Assembly (NCBI RefSeq): GCF_001514115.1 | Contig: NZ_KQ948456.1 | Coordinates: forward strand, 467,043-531,042 | Length of the DNA: 64,000 nucleotides | Source of the DNA: Streptomyces olivochromogenes | Lineage (GTDB): Bacteria; Actinomycetota; Actinomycetes; Streptomycetales; Streptomycetaceae | Reading direction: 5' to 3' | Shown: positions 16,656 to 25,209 of the stretch, one piece after another | Layout: each line of letters starts with the position of its first letter | Numbering within the stretch: position 1 is the stretch's first letter | Position numbers and translations under genes: made by a program | The notes under the pieces: model-generated | What the model saw: only the letters and a program-made list of their open reading frames with translations | Databases searched by the model: none | What the model was told of the DNA's origin: nothing

Positions 16656-18145
16656 CTGCGGAAAGCACCGTTCCCTCCCCCGGCGGACAGCCCCGGGAGT
16701 ACGGATTCTCGCCCGTCTCGGTCATTCCGCCGCGCGGGGCCGACGAGGGCTTCAGATTCCCGGCCGGACAACGGCCGCCCTCCGCGCGCCACTTCGTACG
16801 GCACCTCGCGCGGCACTCCGTCTCGCGCGGCGCGCCGCTGCCGCTGCTCCTCGCGGACGGCGGCGCCGCGCTGCTCGCCGGTCTGGCGCTCACCGAGGTC
16901 CGGCCGCACGCGCCGCTGGTCGCCGCGATGGTGCTCGCCGTCCTCACGCTGAGCGCGCACGCGGGGCTGTACCGCCCCGCGCCGGTGCCCGCCGTGCTGG
17001 ACGAACTGCCGGTCGTCTGCGCACGGATCGCGGTGACATGGTGCGCGCTCGCGGCCCTGGTGGCGGCGCTCGTCCCGGACACCGCGCTGTCCGCGCGCAC
17101 GCTGGCGGCGGGCTGTGTGCTCCAGTCGGCGGTGAGCTGCGCGGGCCGCGCCGCCGTGTACTGGTGGCTGCGCAGGGCCCTGGTCCTGCGCCCGAGCGCC
17201 GCGCTGGTGATCGGCCCCGCGGCGACCGGCCGACGGGTGGCCGCGGCGTTAATGCGCCACCCTCGCTACGGGCTGCGGCCGGTGGGCGTCGTCGCCGACC
17301 AGGCGGCCGGGTCCGACGGGCTGCCGGTACTGACCACCGGCGAGGAAGTGCAGCGGGCCCTCATCCAGAACAGCGTGCGCGCCGTGCTCGTCGTGGAACC
17401 GCGCCGCGAACACGGCCCCCTGCTACGCGCGTTGGCCGAGGCGGGCTGCACGCTGTGGCAGCTCGACGCGGACTCCCCGTCGCACACGGCGGACTCCCCC
17501 TCGCACAAGGCCGGGAGCAGCCGGCTCGCCGGGTTCTCCTGCGAACGGATCGACGTCTCACGGCGCCACGGGAACCTCGCCAAACGACTCCTCGACATCG
17601 TCGTCTCCGGGACGCTGCTCCTGCTGGTCAGCCCGCTGCTGCTGATGTGCGCGGCGGCGCTGCGGCTGAGCGACGGGCCTGGCGTGGTCTTCCGGCAGGA
17701 GCGCATCGGCAAGGACGGGCGACCCTTCACCCTGCTGAAGTTCCGCACCCACCGCCCGGTCGACGCACACGAGGCCGCGACCCGCTGGAGCGTCGCGGAC
17801 GAGCGGGAGATGGGCCGCTTCTGCCACTTCCTGCGCCGCTTCTCGCTCGACGAACTGCTCCAGCTCTGGAACGTCCTGAGGGGCGACATGAGCCTGGTCG
17901 GCCCCCGCCCCGAACGCCCCTACTTCGTCGGCAAGTTCAGCCAGACCTACCCCGGCTACGCGGCCCGCCACCGGATGCGGACCGGCATCACGGGACTGGC
18001 CCAGATCCACGGTCTGCGCGGCGACACCTCCATCGAGGACCGCTGCCGGTTCGACAACGCGTACATCGACAACTGGTCGCTGTGGCAGGACATCTGCATC
18101 CTGCTGCGCACGGCCGCCGCGCTCGTCCGTCCGACGGGGAGCTGA
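16652..18145 (+). CDS. Priming sugar transferase for exopolysaccharide (polyprenyl-phosphate), TTA-containing
   Basis: 497 residues. Four N-terminal membrane helices (about 75-190), a CoA-binding-like Rossmann region (SAALVIGPAATGRRVAAALM), then a C-terminal bacterial sugar transferase domain: KRLLDIVVSGTLLLLVSPLL helix, FRQERIGKDGRPFTLLKFRT, SLDELLQLWNVLRGDMSLVG PRPE and TGLAQIHGLRG. It transfers sugar-1-phosphate to undecaprenyl phosphate, the committed step. Codon 200 (17249-17251) is TTA, so translation should need the bldA tRNA. Starts with GTG at 16652, 4 nt inside the previous gene. Confidence 0.92.
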   Translation: MTAESTVPSPGGQPREYGFSPVSVIPPRGADEGFRFPAGQRPPSARHFVRHLARHSVSRGAPLPLLLADGGAALLAGLALTEVRPHAPLVAAMVLAVLTLSAHAGLYRPAPVPAVLDELPVVCARIAVTWCALAALVAALVPDTALSARTLAAGCVLQSAVSCAGRAAVYWWLRRALVLRPSAALVIGPAATGRRVAAALMRHPRYGLRPVGVVADQAAGSDGLPVLTTGEEVQRALIQNSVRAVLVVEPRREHGPLLRALAEAGCTLWQLDADSPSHTADSPSHKAGSSRLAGFSCERIDVSRRHGNLAKRLLDIVVSGTLLLLVSPLLLMCAAALRLSDGPGVVFRQERIGKDGRPFTLLKFRTHRPVDAHEAATRWSVADEREMGRFCHFLRRFSLDELLQLWNVLRGDMSLVGPRPERPYFVGKFSQTYPGYAARHRMRTGITGLAQIHGLRGDTSIEDRCRFDNAYIDNWSLWQDICILLRTAAALVRPTGS

Positions 18146-18149
18146 GCCG

Positions 18150-19526
18150 ATGAGCCAGGCACTGCCGGTCTCACCACTCGCCCCGCTGACCGCCGCGCTC
18201 AGGCGCGCGCTGCCCGTCCTGCCCGTCGTCTCGGTGATCGCCCTGCTCGGACTGCCGGTCGCGCCGGACACCGAGGGCGGCGCGAACCTCGCGGACGCCA
18301 TGTCCGCTCTGGCCGTGGTGTGCTGCGCGGTACGTCTCCTACGGGCCCGTCGGCGCCCCCTGTCGCGTACCGCCGCGGTGGTCCTCGGACTGCCCGTGGT
18401 CGGCATCGCGATCGCGGCGGCCGGGGCGGCGAGCCCCGGGGCCGGGATCACCGGGCTCGCCCGCTATCTGCAGATCTTCGTGCTGGTCCCGGCGGCCGTC
18501 CTGCTGTCGGTGCGCGACCGCCGCGACTTCCGGCTGCTCGCCTGGTCGTTCGTCGGTCTCGCGCTGTGGCAGGGGGCCGTCGGCGTGCACCAGTACGTCA
18601 CCGGGACCGGGGCCACCTACATGGGCGAGGACATCCGGGCCGTGGGCACCTTCGGGCCGACGGACGTGATGGGCATGGCGACCGTGGTCGCGTTCGGGCT
18701 GGTGTGCGCGGTGGCGCTGGCGCTCGGGCCGGTCACCCCGCGGCAGCGGACGGCCGCCCTGGTGTGCGTGCCGGCGCTGCTGCTGCCGCTCGCGCTGTCG
18801 TTCAGCCGGGGCGCGTGGATCGCCACGGTGGTGGCGTGCGGCGCCCAGTTGGTGCTGGCGGGTCTGCGGCGCGCGGTCAAGGTGGGCGCCGCGGTGGCCG
18901 CCGCGGGCGTCGTCCTGGTGGGCGGGTTCGGTATCGGCACGGCCATGCTCCAGGAGCGCATCGACAGCATCACTCAGGTCACCGACGCCCCGGACCAGTC
19001 CGTCGTCGACCGGTACACGATGTGGGCGGCGGCCGTCGACATGTGGCGCGACCACCCGCTGACCGGCGTCGGGCTGAAGGCCTTCCCCGACCAGCGCGAC
19101 GGCCACGCCTCGCTCGCGCTCTCCTCGGGCAGCGACATCGGGGGCGCGGGCTCCGCCTACCGCAAACAGCCGCTGCTCTCGCCGCACAACATGTACCTGC
19201 TCGTCCTCAGTGAGCAGGGCCTGATCGGGCTGCTCGCCCTCGCGGGTGGCTGGGCGGCCCTCCTGGTGTGCGCGCTGACCGGGCTGGCCAGGGTACGGCG
19301 GACCCCGTCGGGCCTCGACTGCGCGCTCGTCGGGTGCGGGCTGCTCGTCTGGCAGTTGTTCGACTTCATGTACGCGGACATCGGCGGGCCTTCCACCGTG
19401 CTGACGGCCGTGGTCTTCGGGCTGGTGGCATGGTGGGCGCTGATGGATCCGGCCTCACCGGTGTCCCCCTCGTCGATGTCCCGCTCGTCGATGTCTCCCT
19501 CGCCTGAGGAGGCCGGGGCGCGATGA
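18150..19526 (+). CDS. O-antigen ligase/polymerase-like membrane protein
   Basis: 458 residues with about 11 membrane helices and a large extracytoplasmic loop carrying the Wzy_C-type pattern (FSRGAWIATVV, then GVGLKAFPD and PLLSPHNMYLLVLSEQGLIG). It should polymerise or attach the polysaccharide outside the membrane. It follows the transferase by 4 nt and overlaps the flippase start by 4 nt. The C-terminal 25 residues repeat SMSRSSMSPSP. Confidence 0.85.
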   Translation: MSQALPVSPLAPLTAALRRALPVLPVVSVIALLGLPVAPDTEGGANLADAMSALAVVCCAVRLLRARRRPLSRTAAVVLGLPVVGIAIAAAGAASPGAGITGLARYLQIFVLVPAAVLLSVRDRRDFRLLAWSFVGLALWQGAVGVHQYVTGTGATYMGEDIRAVGTFGPTDVMGMATVVAFGLVCAVALALGPVTPRQRTAALVCVPALLLPLALSFSRGAWIATVVACGAQLVLAGLRRAVKVGAAVAAAGVVLVGGFGIGTAMLQERIDSITQVTDAPDQSVVDRYTMWAAAVDMWRDHPLTGVGLKAFPDQRDGHASLALSSGSDIGGAGSAYRKQPLLSPHNMYLLVLSEQGLIGLLALAGGWAALLVCALTGLARVRRTPSGLDCALVGCGLLVWQLFDFMYADIGGPSTVLTAVVFGLVAWWALMDPASPVSPSSMSRSSMSPSPEEAGAR

Positions 19527-21379
19527 CGGTGAAGCCTCCCTGGGCGACGGCCGGCCGCGACGCCGATCCCCGGGTCGACACCAAGGCCCAGGCCGGCTTC
19601 GAGCCCGGTTTCGAGCCCGGCGGCGCACTCGTCCTGCCCTCCGCCCGCAGCGCTCCCCCCGCATCCGACCCACGCCTCACATCCGACCCACGAGCCACAT
19701 CCGACCCACCCATCACACCCGCTCCACCGCCGGAACCCCCGGAATCCCCAGAACCCCCGGCCCGCCCAGGCTCCCCGGACTCCCCACGCTCCCCGAACTC
19801 CCCGAACTCCCCAGAACCCTCCTCCAACCGCTTCCTCGCCAAGGCCGCCCTCGTCACGATCGCCCTGTCCATCGCCGGGGCCCTGCTGGGCCTGGGCCGC
19901 GACCAGGCCCTCGCACACCTGTTCGGGGCGGACTCCGACACGGACGCCTTCCTGGTCGCCTGGACCGTGCCGGAGTTCGCGGCGACGCTGCTGATCGAGG
20001 ACGGTCTCGCCTTCGTGCTCGTACCGGCGTTCAGCATGGCGGTGGCCCGGCGCGCCCGGGGATCCGTCGGCGACCCGGTCCGCGCCCTGGTCGCCGCCAC
20101 CCTGCCCCGACTGACGCTCGCCTTCATGGCCACCGCCGCCCTCCTCATCGCCGGAGCCCCCTACCTGGTCGAAGCCCTCGCGCCCGGACTGCCCGACCCC
20201 GCACTCGCCGTCGACTGCACCCGGTTGACGGCCACCTGTGTGCTGAGCTTCGGACTGGCCGGCTACTGCAGCGCGGCGCTGCGGGCACATCGCAGGTTCG
20301 TCGCGCCCGCGGCGATCTACGTCGCGTACAACACCGGCATCATCACGGCGATGTTCGTGCTCGGCGGGCACTGGGGGGTGCGCGCGGCGGCCCTCGGGGT
20401 CGCGGTGGGCGGTGCGCTGATGGTGGTCGCGCAGGCTCCCTCCCTGTGGCGGCAGCTCGGCCGCCGCGGCGCCGTAGGGAAGGAGGCGGGCCTCGAGAGG
20501 ATCGAGGCCGCCCGCCCGATGGACCTCACCCTCGTCACCACCGTCCTGCTCTTCGCCCTGGTCCGTCAGTCGCAGGTCCTCATCGAACGCTTCCTGGCCT
20601 CCTCACTGCCCGCAGGCGCCATCTCGCACCTGAACTACGCGCAGAAGGTCGCGCAGATGCCGATGGTGCTCTCGCTGATGCTGTGCACCGTCACCTTCCC
20701 GGTGGTGGCGCAGGCGATGGCCGAGGGCGACACCGAACGCGCCCGCAGCCGGGTGGAACACGATCTGGCCGTCGTCTCCTGCACGGTGCTGCTCGGCGCG
20801 GCGGCGGTCGTCGCGTGCGCGCCGCAGATCATCCAGCTGCTGTTCCAGCGGGGCGCGTTCACCCCCCAGGACACCGCGGCCACCGCCGCCGTCATGCGCG
20901 TGTACGCCCTCGGGCTGCTCGGCCACACCCTGGTGGGCGCGCTGGTCCGCTCGTACTTCTCCTCGGGGCGGCCCACCTGGTACCCGCTGTTCGCGATGAC
21001 CGCGGGGATCATCGCGACCTCCTGGATCGGCGCGCTGACCGTCGGCTCCTGGGGGGTGTGCGGGATCGCGGCGGCCAACGCGGGCGGCATCACCCTCAGC
21101 GCCCTGCTCCTGCTGTACGGCATGGGCCCGCGCAGTGTGCCGATCCGCACCCGGCTCGTGGTCGTCGAACTCGGCAAACCGGTGCGCGCGGCGCTCGTCG
21201 CCGCCGCCGTGGGGACGCTCTGCGCGAGCCATCTGCGCTCCCCCCTGCTCGGTCTCCTCACCGGCGGCACGGTCGTGACCGTCGTGTTCGCCCTGCTGGC
21301 CTGGGCCCTGCGGGTCCAGGCCCTCGCACCCGCCCTCCATTCCGTCACACGAAGGCTCCCGCATGTCCGTTTCCGCTGA
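19523..21379 (+). CDS. MurJ/MviN-like lipid-linked oligosaccharide flippase
   Basis: 618 residues. The first 102 are a Pro/Ser/Glu-rich, probably disordered extension (PEPPESPEPPARPGSP); then 13-14 helices of the MOP superfamily start at NRFLAKAALVTIALSIAGAL, with DSDTDAFLVAWTVPEF typical of MurJ. In this operon it most probably flips the lipid-linked EPS unit (a Wzx role), not lipid II. Start overlaps the previous gene (ATGA); its end overlaps the deacetylase by 17 nt. Confidence 0.88.
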   Translation: MTVKPPWATAGRDADPRVDTKAQAGFEPGFEPGGALVLPSARSAPPASDPRLTSDPRATSDPPITPAPPPEPPESPEPPARPGSPDSPRSPNSPNSPEPSSNRFLAKAALVTIALSIAGALLGLGRDQALAHLFGADSDTDAFLVAWTVPEFAATLLIEDGLAFVLVPAFSMAVARRARGSVGDPVRALVAATLPRLTLAFMATAALLIAGAPYLVEALAPGLPDPALAVDCTRLTATCVLSFGLAGYCSAALRAHRRFVAPAAIYVAYNTGIITAMFVLGGHWGVRAAALGVAVGGALMVVAQAPSLWRQLGRRGAVGKEAGLERIEAARPMDLTLVTTVLLFALVRQSQVLIERFLASSLPAGAISHLNYAQKVAQMPMVLSLMLCTVTFPVVAQAMAEGDTERARSRVEHDLAVVSCTVLLGAAAVVACAPQIIQLLFQRGAFTPQDTAATAAVMRVYALGLLGHTLVGALVRSYFSSGRPTWYPLFAMTAGIIATSWIGALTVGSWGVCGIAAANAGGITLSALLLLYGMGPRSVPIRTRLVVVELGKPVRAALVAAAVGTLCASHLRSPLLGLLTGGTVVTVVFALLAWALRVQALAPALHSVTRRLPHVRFR

Positions 21380-22166
21380 CAGCACCCACGGCACCAGACG
21401 TACCGGCAGCAGACGTACCGTCGGCGTCAGACGTACCGGTACCGGCTCCGTCGACGCGGCCCCCTGGGTGGCGATGTACCACTCCGTGGGCGACTGCTTC
21501 GACGACCCGTACCGCATCACGGTCTCCCCGGACCGCCTCGACCACCAGCTCGGCTGGCTGCGGCGCCGCGGCCTGCGCGGGGTGAGCGTGTCCGAACTGC
21601 TCGCCGCCCGCGCGGGCGGTGCGGGCCGGGACCTGGTCGGTCTCACCTTCGACGACGGGTACGCCGACTTCGTCGAGGCCGCCCTGCCCGTGCTGCGCCG
21701 GCACGACTGCGGCGCGACCCTCTTCGTCCTGCCCGGCCGGCTGGCCGGCGAGAACGCCTGGGACCCGCTCGGCCCCCGCAAGCGCCTGCTCGACCAGCGG
21801 GGCATCCGGCTGGCCGCCGCCTCCGAGGGCATCGAGATCGGCTCGCACGGGCTGACCCACGTCGATCTGACGCGGGCGGACGACGCACTGCTGCACGCCG
21901 AGGTCGCCGAAAGCAGAGCAGTGCTCTCGGAGTTGATCGGTGCTCACGTCCAGGGCTTCTGCTACCCGTACGGGACGGTCGACCAGCGGGTCGTCGACGC
22001 CGTACGCGACGCCGGATACACGTACGGCTGCGCGATCGACCCCGGCCCGCTGACCGGCCCGTACGCCCTCCCCCGCGTCCACATCGGCCAGAACGACAGC
22101 TCCGTGCGCCTGCTGTTGAAGCTCAAGCTGCACCGGCTGCGGCGCCGACCGGTCGAGGGGGCCTGA
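21363..22166 (+). CDS. Polysaccharide deacetylase (NodB/CE4)
   Basis: 267 residues. NodB motif 1 TFDDGYADF (catalytic and metal-binding Asp), motif 2 SHGLTHVDL (metal-binding His pair), motif 3 near CYPYGTVDQ. No signal peptide is obvious, so it is either cytosolic or membrane-associated through partners. It would remove N- or O-acetyl groups from the polymer or from a precursor, giving it free amines. In the EPS operon, overlapping both neighbours. Confidence 0.9.
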   Translation: MSVSADSTHGTRRTGSRRTVGVRRTGTGSVDAAPWVAMYHSVGDCFDDPYRITVSPDRLDHQLGWLRRRGLRGVSVSELLAARAGGAGRDLVGLTFDDGYADFVEAALPVLRRHDCGATLFVLPGRLAGENAWDPLGPRKRLLDQRGIRLAAASEGIEIGSHGLTHVDLTRADDALLHAEVAESRAVLSELIGAHVQGFCYPYGTVDQRVVDAVRDAGYTYGCAIDPGPLTGPYALPRVHIGQNDSSVRLLLKLKLHRLRRRPVEGA

Positions 22167-23299
22167 TGAAGGCCCTGCACATCATCACCGGCCTCGGCGT
22201 CGGCGGCGCGGAGCAGCAACTGCGCCTGCTCCTGGCCCACCTGCCCGTCGACTGCGACGTCGTCACTCTCACCAACCCGGGCGCGGTCGCCGACGGCCTC
22301 ATCGACGACGGCGTCCGTGTCGTCCACCTCGGCATGACCGGCAACCGCGACCTCGCCGCCCTCCCCCGCCTGGTGAAACTGATCCGCGCGGGCGGCTACG
22401 ACCTCGTCCACACCCACCTCTACCGGGCCTGCGTGTACGGCCGGATCGCCGCGCGCCTGGCCGGGGTGAAGGCCGTCGTGGCCACCGAACACTCCCTCGG
22501 CGACTCCCAGATGGAGGGCCGCAGACTCAGCACGGGCGTCCGCGCCCTGTACCTGGCCAGCGAGCGCCTCGGCCGCGCCACCGTCGCCGTCTCACCGACC
22601 GTCGCCGACCGGCTCCAGCGCTGGGGCGTGCCCGGACCCCGCATCGAGATCGTGCCGAACGGCATCGACGTGGCCCGCTTCCGCTTCGACCCGCTGCTGC
22701 GCGAACGCACCCGCCGCCGCCTCGGACTGCCGGAGGGCGCGTACGTCGTCGGCGGCGTCGGAAGGCTCACCGCGGGCAAGCGGTTCGATGTCCTGATCCG
22801 CGCGCTGGCCGAACTGCCCCGCGAATACTGGCTGCTGCTGGTCGGCGGCGGCGCCGAGGAGAGCGTGCTCCGGCGGGCGGCGCACGACGCCGGGGTCACG
22901 GATCGGGTGCTGTTCACGGGCGAGCGCCCCGGCGGCGGCCTCCCGGGCGCCGATCTGCCCTCGCTGACGGCGGCCATGGACGTCCTCTGCTCGCCCTGCG
23001 CCGAGGAGGCGTTCGGACTCGCGGTGGTGGAGGCGATGGCGGCCGGGCTGCCCGTGCTCTACGTCTCCTGCCCGGCCGTCGAGGACCTGCCGCCGAGCGC
23101 CGCCCGGGGGGCCCGCCGGGTCCAGGGCGGCGCCGACTCCTTCGTACGAGCCCTCCTGCGGGTCCGTGCGGAGGGCGCCGGGCCGCGTTCGGTACCGGAC
23201 GCCGCCCACCACTACTGCATCACCCGCAGCGCCGCACAGCTCATGGACGTGTACACGGCCGCCGTCTCCTGCACCTCTCTGGGAGTGAGTTCCTCATGA
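22166..23299 (+). CDS. Glycosyltransferase family 4 (EPS operon)
   Basis: 377 residues. LHIITGLGVGGAEQQLRLLL at the N-terminus, then IEIVPNGIDVARF linker, GGVGRLTAGKRFDVLIRALA and CSPCAEEAFGLAVVEAMAAG (EX7E). A second GT4 with a different acceptor from the first, so the repeat unit has at least a primed sugar and two more additions. Its ATG (22166) shares a base with the deacetylase stop, and its stop overlaps the next start. Confidence 0.92.
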   Translation: MKALHIITGLGVGGAEQQLRLLLAHLPVDCDVVTLTNPGAVADGLIDDGVRVVHLGMTGNRDLAALPRLVKLIRAGGYDLVHTHLYRACVYGRIAARLAGVKAVVATEHSLGDSQMEGRRLSTGVRALYLASERLGRATVAVSPTVADRLQRWGVPGPRIEIVPNGIDVARFRFDPLLRERTRRRLGLPEGAYVVGGVGRLTAGKRFDVLIRALAELPREYWLLLVGGGAEESVLRRAAHDAGVTDRVLFTGERPGGGLPGADLPSLTAAMDVLCSPCAEEAFGLAVVEAMAAGLPVLYVSCPAVEDLPPSAARGARRVQGGADSFVRALLRVRAEGAGPRSVPDAAHHYCITRSAAQLMDVYTAAVSCTSLGVSSS

Positions 23300-23988
23300 C
23301 CGAAAATCCCACCCGGCAGCACCGCCCGTCCGGACCCTCCGGCCCGTCCCTGCCCTCCGGTCCGACGCGCGCGGCCTTCGCCCGCGGGCGGGTCGTGCCG
23401 CCGTGGTCACTGCTCGCCGCCGGCGTCCTCCTCGGGGGCGCGCTCGGGGGCGCGTACGGCGTCCTCAAGCCCCCGACATACACGGCGACGAGTTACGTCA
23501 TCGTCGTCCCGACCGAGCAGTCGGATCCGGCGTCGGCGCTCGGCTTCGCGCAGGCGTACGGCCGGGTCGCCACGCAGCTCGCGGTGCTCGGGGACGCGCA
23601 GGTGTGGGCCGGAGTGCCGGTGAGGACGCTGGAGCAGAGCGTGCAGACGGCGACCTCGCCCGACGCGCCGATGGTCGCCGTCTCCGCCACCTCACCGCGC
23701 CCGGACCTCGCGGCCGACATGGCCAACGCCGTCGCGCGCGCCCTGACCCGGCACGCCAACGACACCAAGAGCAGCACCCACGTGGAACTCCAGCAGTTCT
23801 CCCGCGCGCCGAAGCCGACCGCCGCCTCCTCGGCCTCCCCGAAGGTGACCGGTCTGGTCGGCGCGAGCGCCGGCGGGCTGCTGGGCGGTCTGGTCCTGCT
23901 GGTCCGTCCCCGGCGCACCGTGGACCCCGCCCTCCAGGCCTCCGTGCCGAGCCCGGCCGCTGCCGCCGACGGACACGGCCAACGGTGA
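23296..23988 (+). CDS. Wzz/chain-length-determinant-like membrane protein
   Basis: 230 residues: cytosolic Pro-rich N-terminus, helix 1 (SLLAAGVLLGGALGGAYGVL), a periplasm-side domain beginning PPTYTATSYVIV as in Wzz, and helix 2 (VTGLVGASAGGLLGGLVLLV) followed by a short basic tail. There is no BY-kinase domain. It should set polymer length together with the ligase/polymerase. Overlaps both neighbours by 4 nt. Confidence 0.85.
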   Translation: MTENPTRQHRPSGPSGPSLPSGPTRAAFARGRVVPPWSLLAAGVLLGGALGGAYGVLKPPTYTATSYVIVVPTEQSDPASALGFAQAYGRVATQLAVLGDAQVWAGVPVRTLEQSVQTATSPDAPMVAVSATSPRPDLAADMANAVARALTRHANDTKSSTHVELQQFSRAPKPTAASSASPKVTGLVGASAGGLLGGLVLLVRPRRTVDPALQASVPSPAAAADGHGQR

Positions 23989-25187
23989 GCGGGGCGCTGC
24001 GGACCGGGGTACGCGCGCCCCGGGCGCAATTGCGAACCGAAGTCGTCACTGACGAAAGGGAGTTCGCCGCGCTCGCCCCGGCCTGGGGACGTCTGTACGA
24101 CCGGTGTGCCGCCGCCACCCCGTTCCAGAGCCACGCCTGGCTGCACTCCTGGTGGCTGTCGTACGGCTCCCCCGGCCGCCTGCGGCTGGTTCTGGTCCGC
24201 GAGGGCGGCGAACTCCGCGCGGTCGCGCCCCTGATGCGCGCACACCGTCCGCTGCCCGTGCTCGTCCCGCTCGGCGGGGCGATCTCCGACTACGCCGACG
24301 TCCTCATCGACGACGGGACCGACGACGAGCGCACCGACCGTGCCGCCGCGGCACTCACCGAGGGCCTGTCCGCGGTCGCCCGCACCGCGCTGATCGACTT
24401 CCGCGAGGTGCCGCCCGGCGGCGCGGTGGAGCGGGTCTACGAGCGCTGGCGCGGACCGCGCCGCCGGGTACGGGACTCCCTCTGCCTGGAGCTGCCCGCC
24501 GCCTCCATGGACGACCTCGTCGGGCGGCTGCCCTCGTCCAAGGCCCAGCGCGTCCGGGCCAAGCTGCGCAAGCTCTCCTCGCTCGGCATCGAGCAGCGGG
24601 ACGTCCCGCACGACGAGGTGGACGCGGCGCTGCGCCGGCTGCTGGAACTGCACCGACTCCAGTGGCAGGGCCGGAAGGTGACGACCGAACACCTCCAGGA
24701 GCGGTTCTCCGAGCATCTGGTGCGGTCGGTGGGCCCGATGGTGCGCTCCGGGAACGCCGTGGTCACCGAGTTCCGGCTCGACGACACCGTGATGGCCGTG
24801 GACCTCACGCTGCTGTCACGACGCCTGGCGGGCGGCTATCTGTACGGCGCCCACCCGGGGCTGCGGGAACGCAAGGCGGACGTGGCGGTGATACTGCTCA
24901 ACGCCTGCGCCCGGCACACCGAGGGCGGCGGACGCGGAACGCTGAGCCTGCTGCGCGGCGACGAGCCCTACAAACACCACTGGCGCCCGGACCCCGTGGT
25001 CAACCATCGGCTGCTGCTCGCCCGGCGACGTACGGCGCCGCTGATGTCGGCGGTCCTCTGCGACGTCGCCGCGCGCGGCCGGGGCAAGGAACTGGTGCAC
25101 CGGTGGAAGGAACGGGGTGGAGGTGGGACGGACGGTGGCGGTGGCGGTGCCGGTGGTGGCGGCGCCGACGGTGGCGGCAGGCCGTGA
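23985..25187 (+). CDS. FemAB/GNAT-like acyltransferase (BioF2-like), EPS operon
   Basis: 400 residues in two GNAT-like halves: PFQSHAWLHSWWLSYG opens the first, and AVDLTLLSRRLAGGYLYGAH with LNACARHTEGGGRGTLSLLR DEPYKHHW the second. Similar proteins accompany EPS loci and are thought to acylate or aminoacylate a sugar; the substrate is unknown. The GTG start at 23985 sits inside the previous stop. The C-terminal 35 residues are a Gly-rich tail (GGGGTDGGGGGAGGGG), unusual and probably disordered. Confidence 0.8.
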   Translation: MSGALRTGVRAPRAQLRTEVVTDEREFAALAPAWGRLYDRCAAATPFQSHAWLHSWWLSYGSPGRLRLVLVREGGELRAVAPLMRAHRPLPVLVPLGGAISDYADVLIDDGTDDERTDRAAAALTEGLSAVARTALIDFREVPPGGAVERVYERWRGPRRRVRDSLCLELPAASMDDLVGRLPSSKAQRVRAKLRKLSSLGIEQRDVPHDEVDAALRRLLELHRLQWQGRKVTTEHLQERFSEHLVRSVGPMVRSGNAVVTEFRLDDTVMAVDLTLLSRRLAGGYLYGAHPGLRERKADVAVILLNACARHTEGGGRGTLSLLRGDEPYKHHWRPDPVVNHRLLLARRRTAPLMSAVLCDVAARGRGKELVHRWKERGGGGTDGGGGGAGGGGADGGGRP

Positions 25188-25209
25188 GGGGCCTGCCGCC
25201 GGGCCGGTG

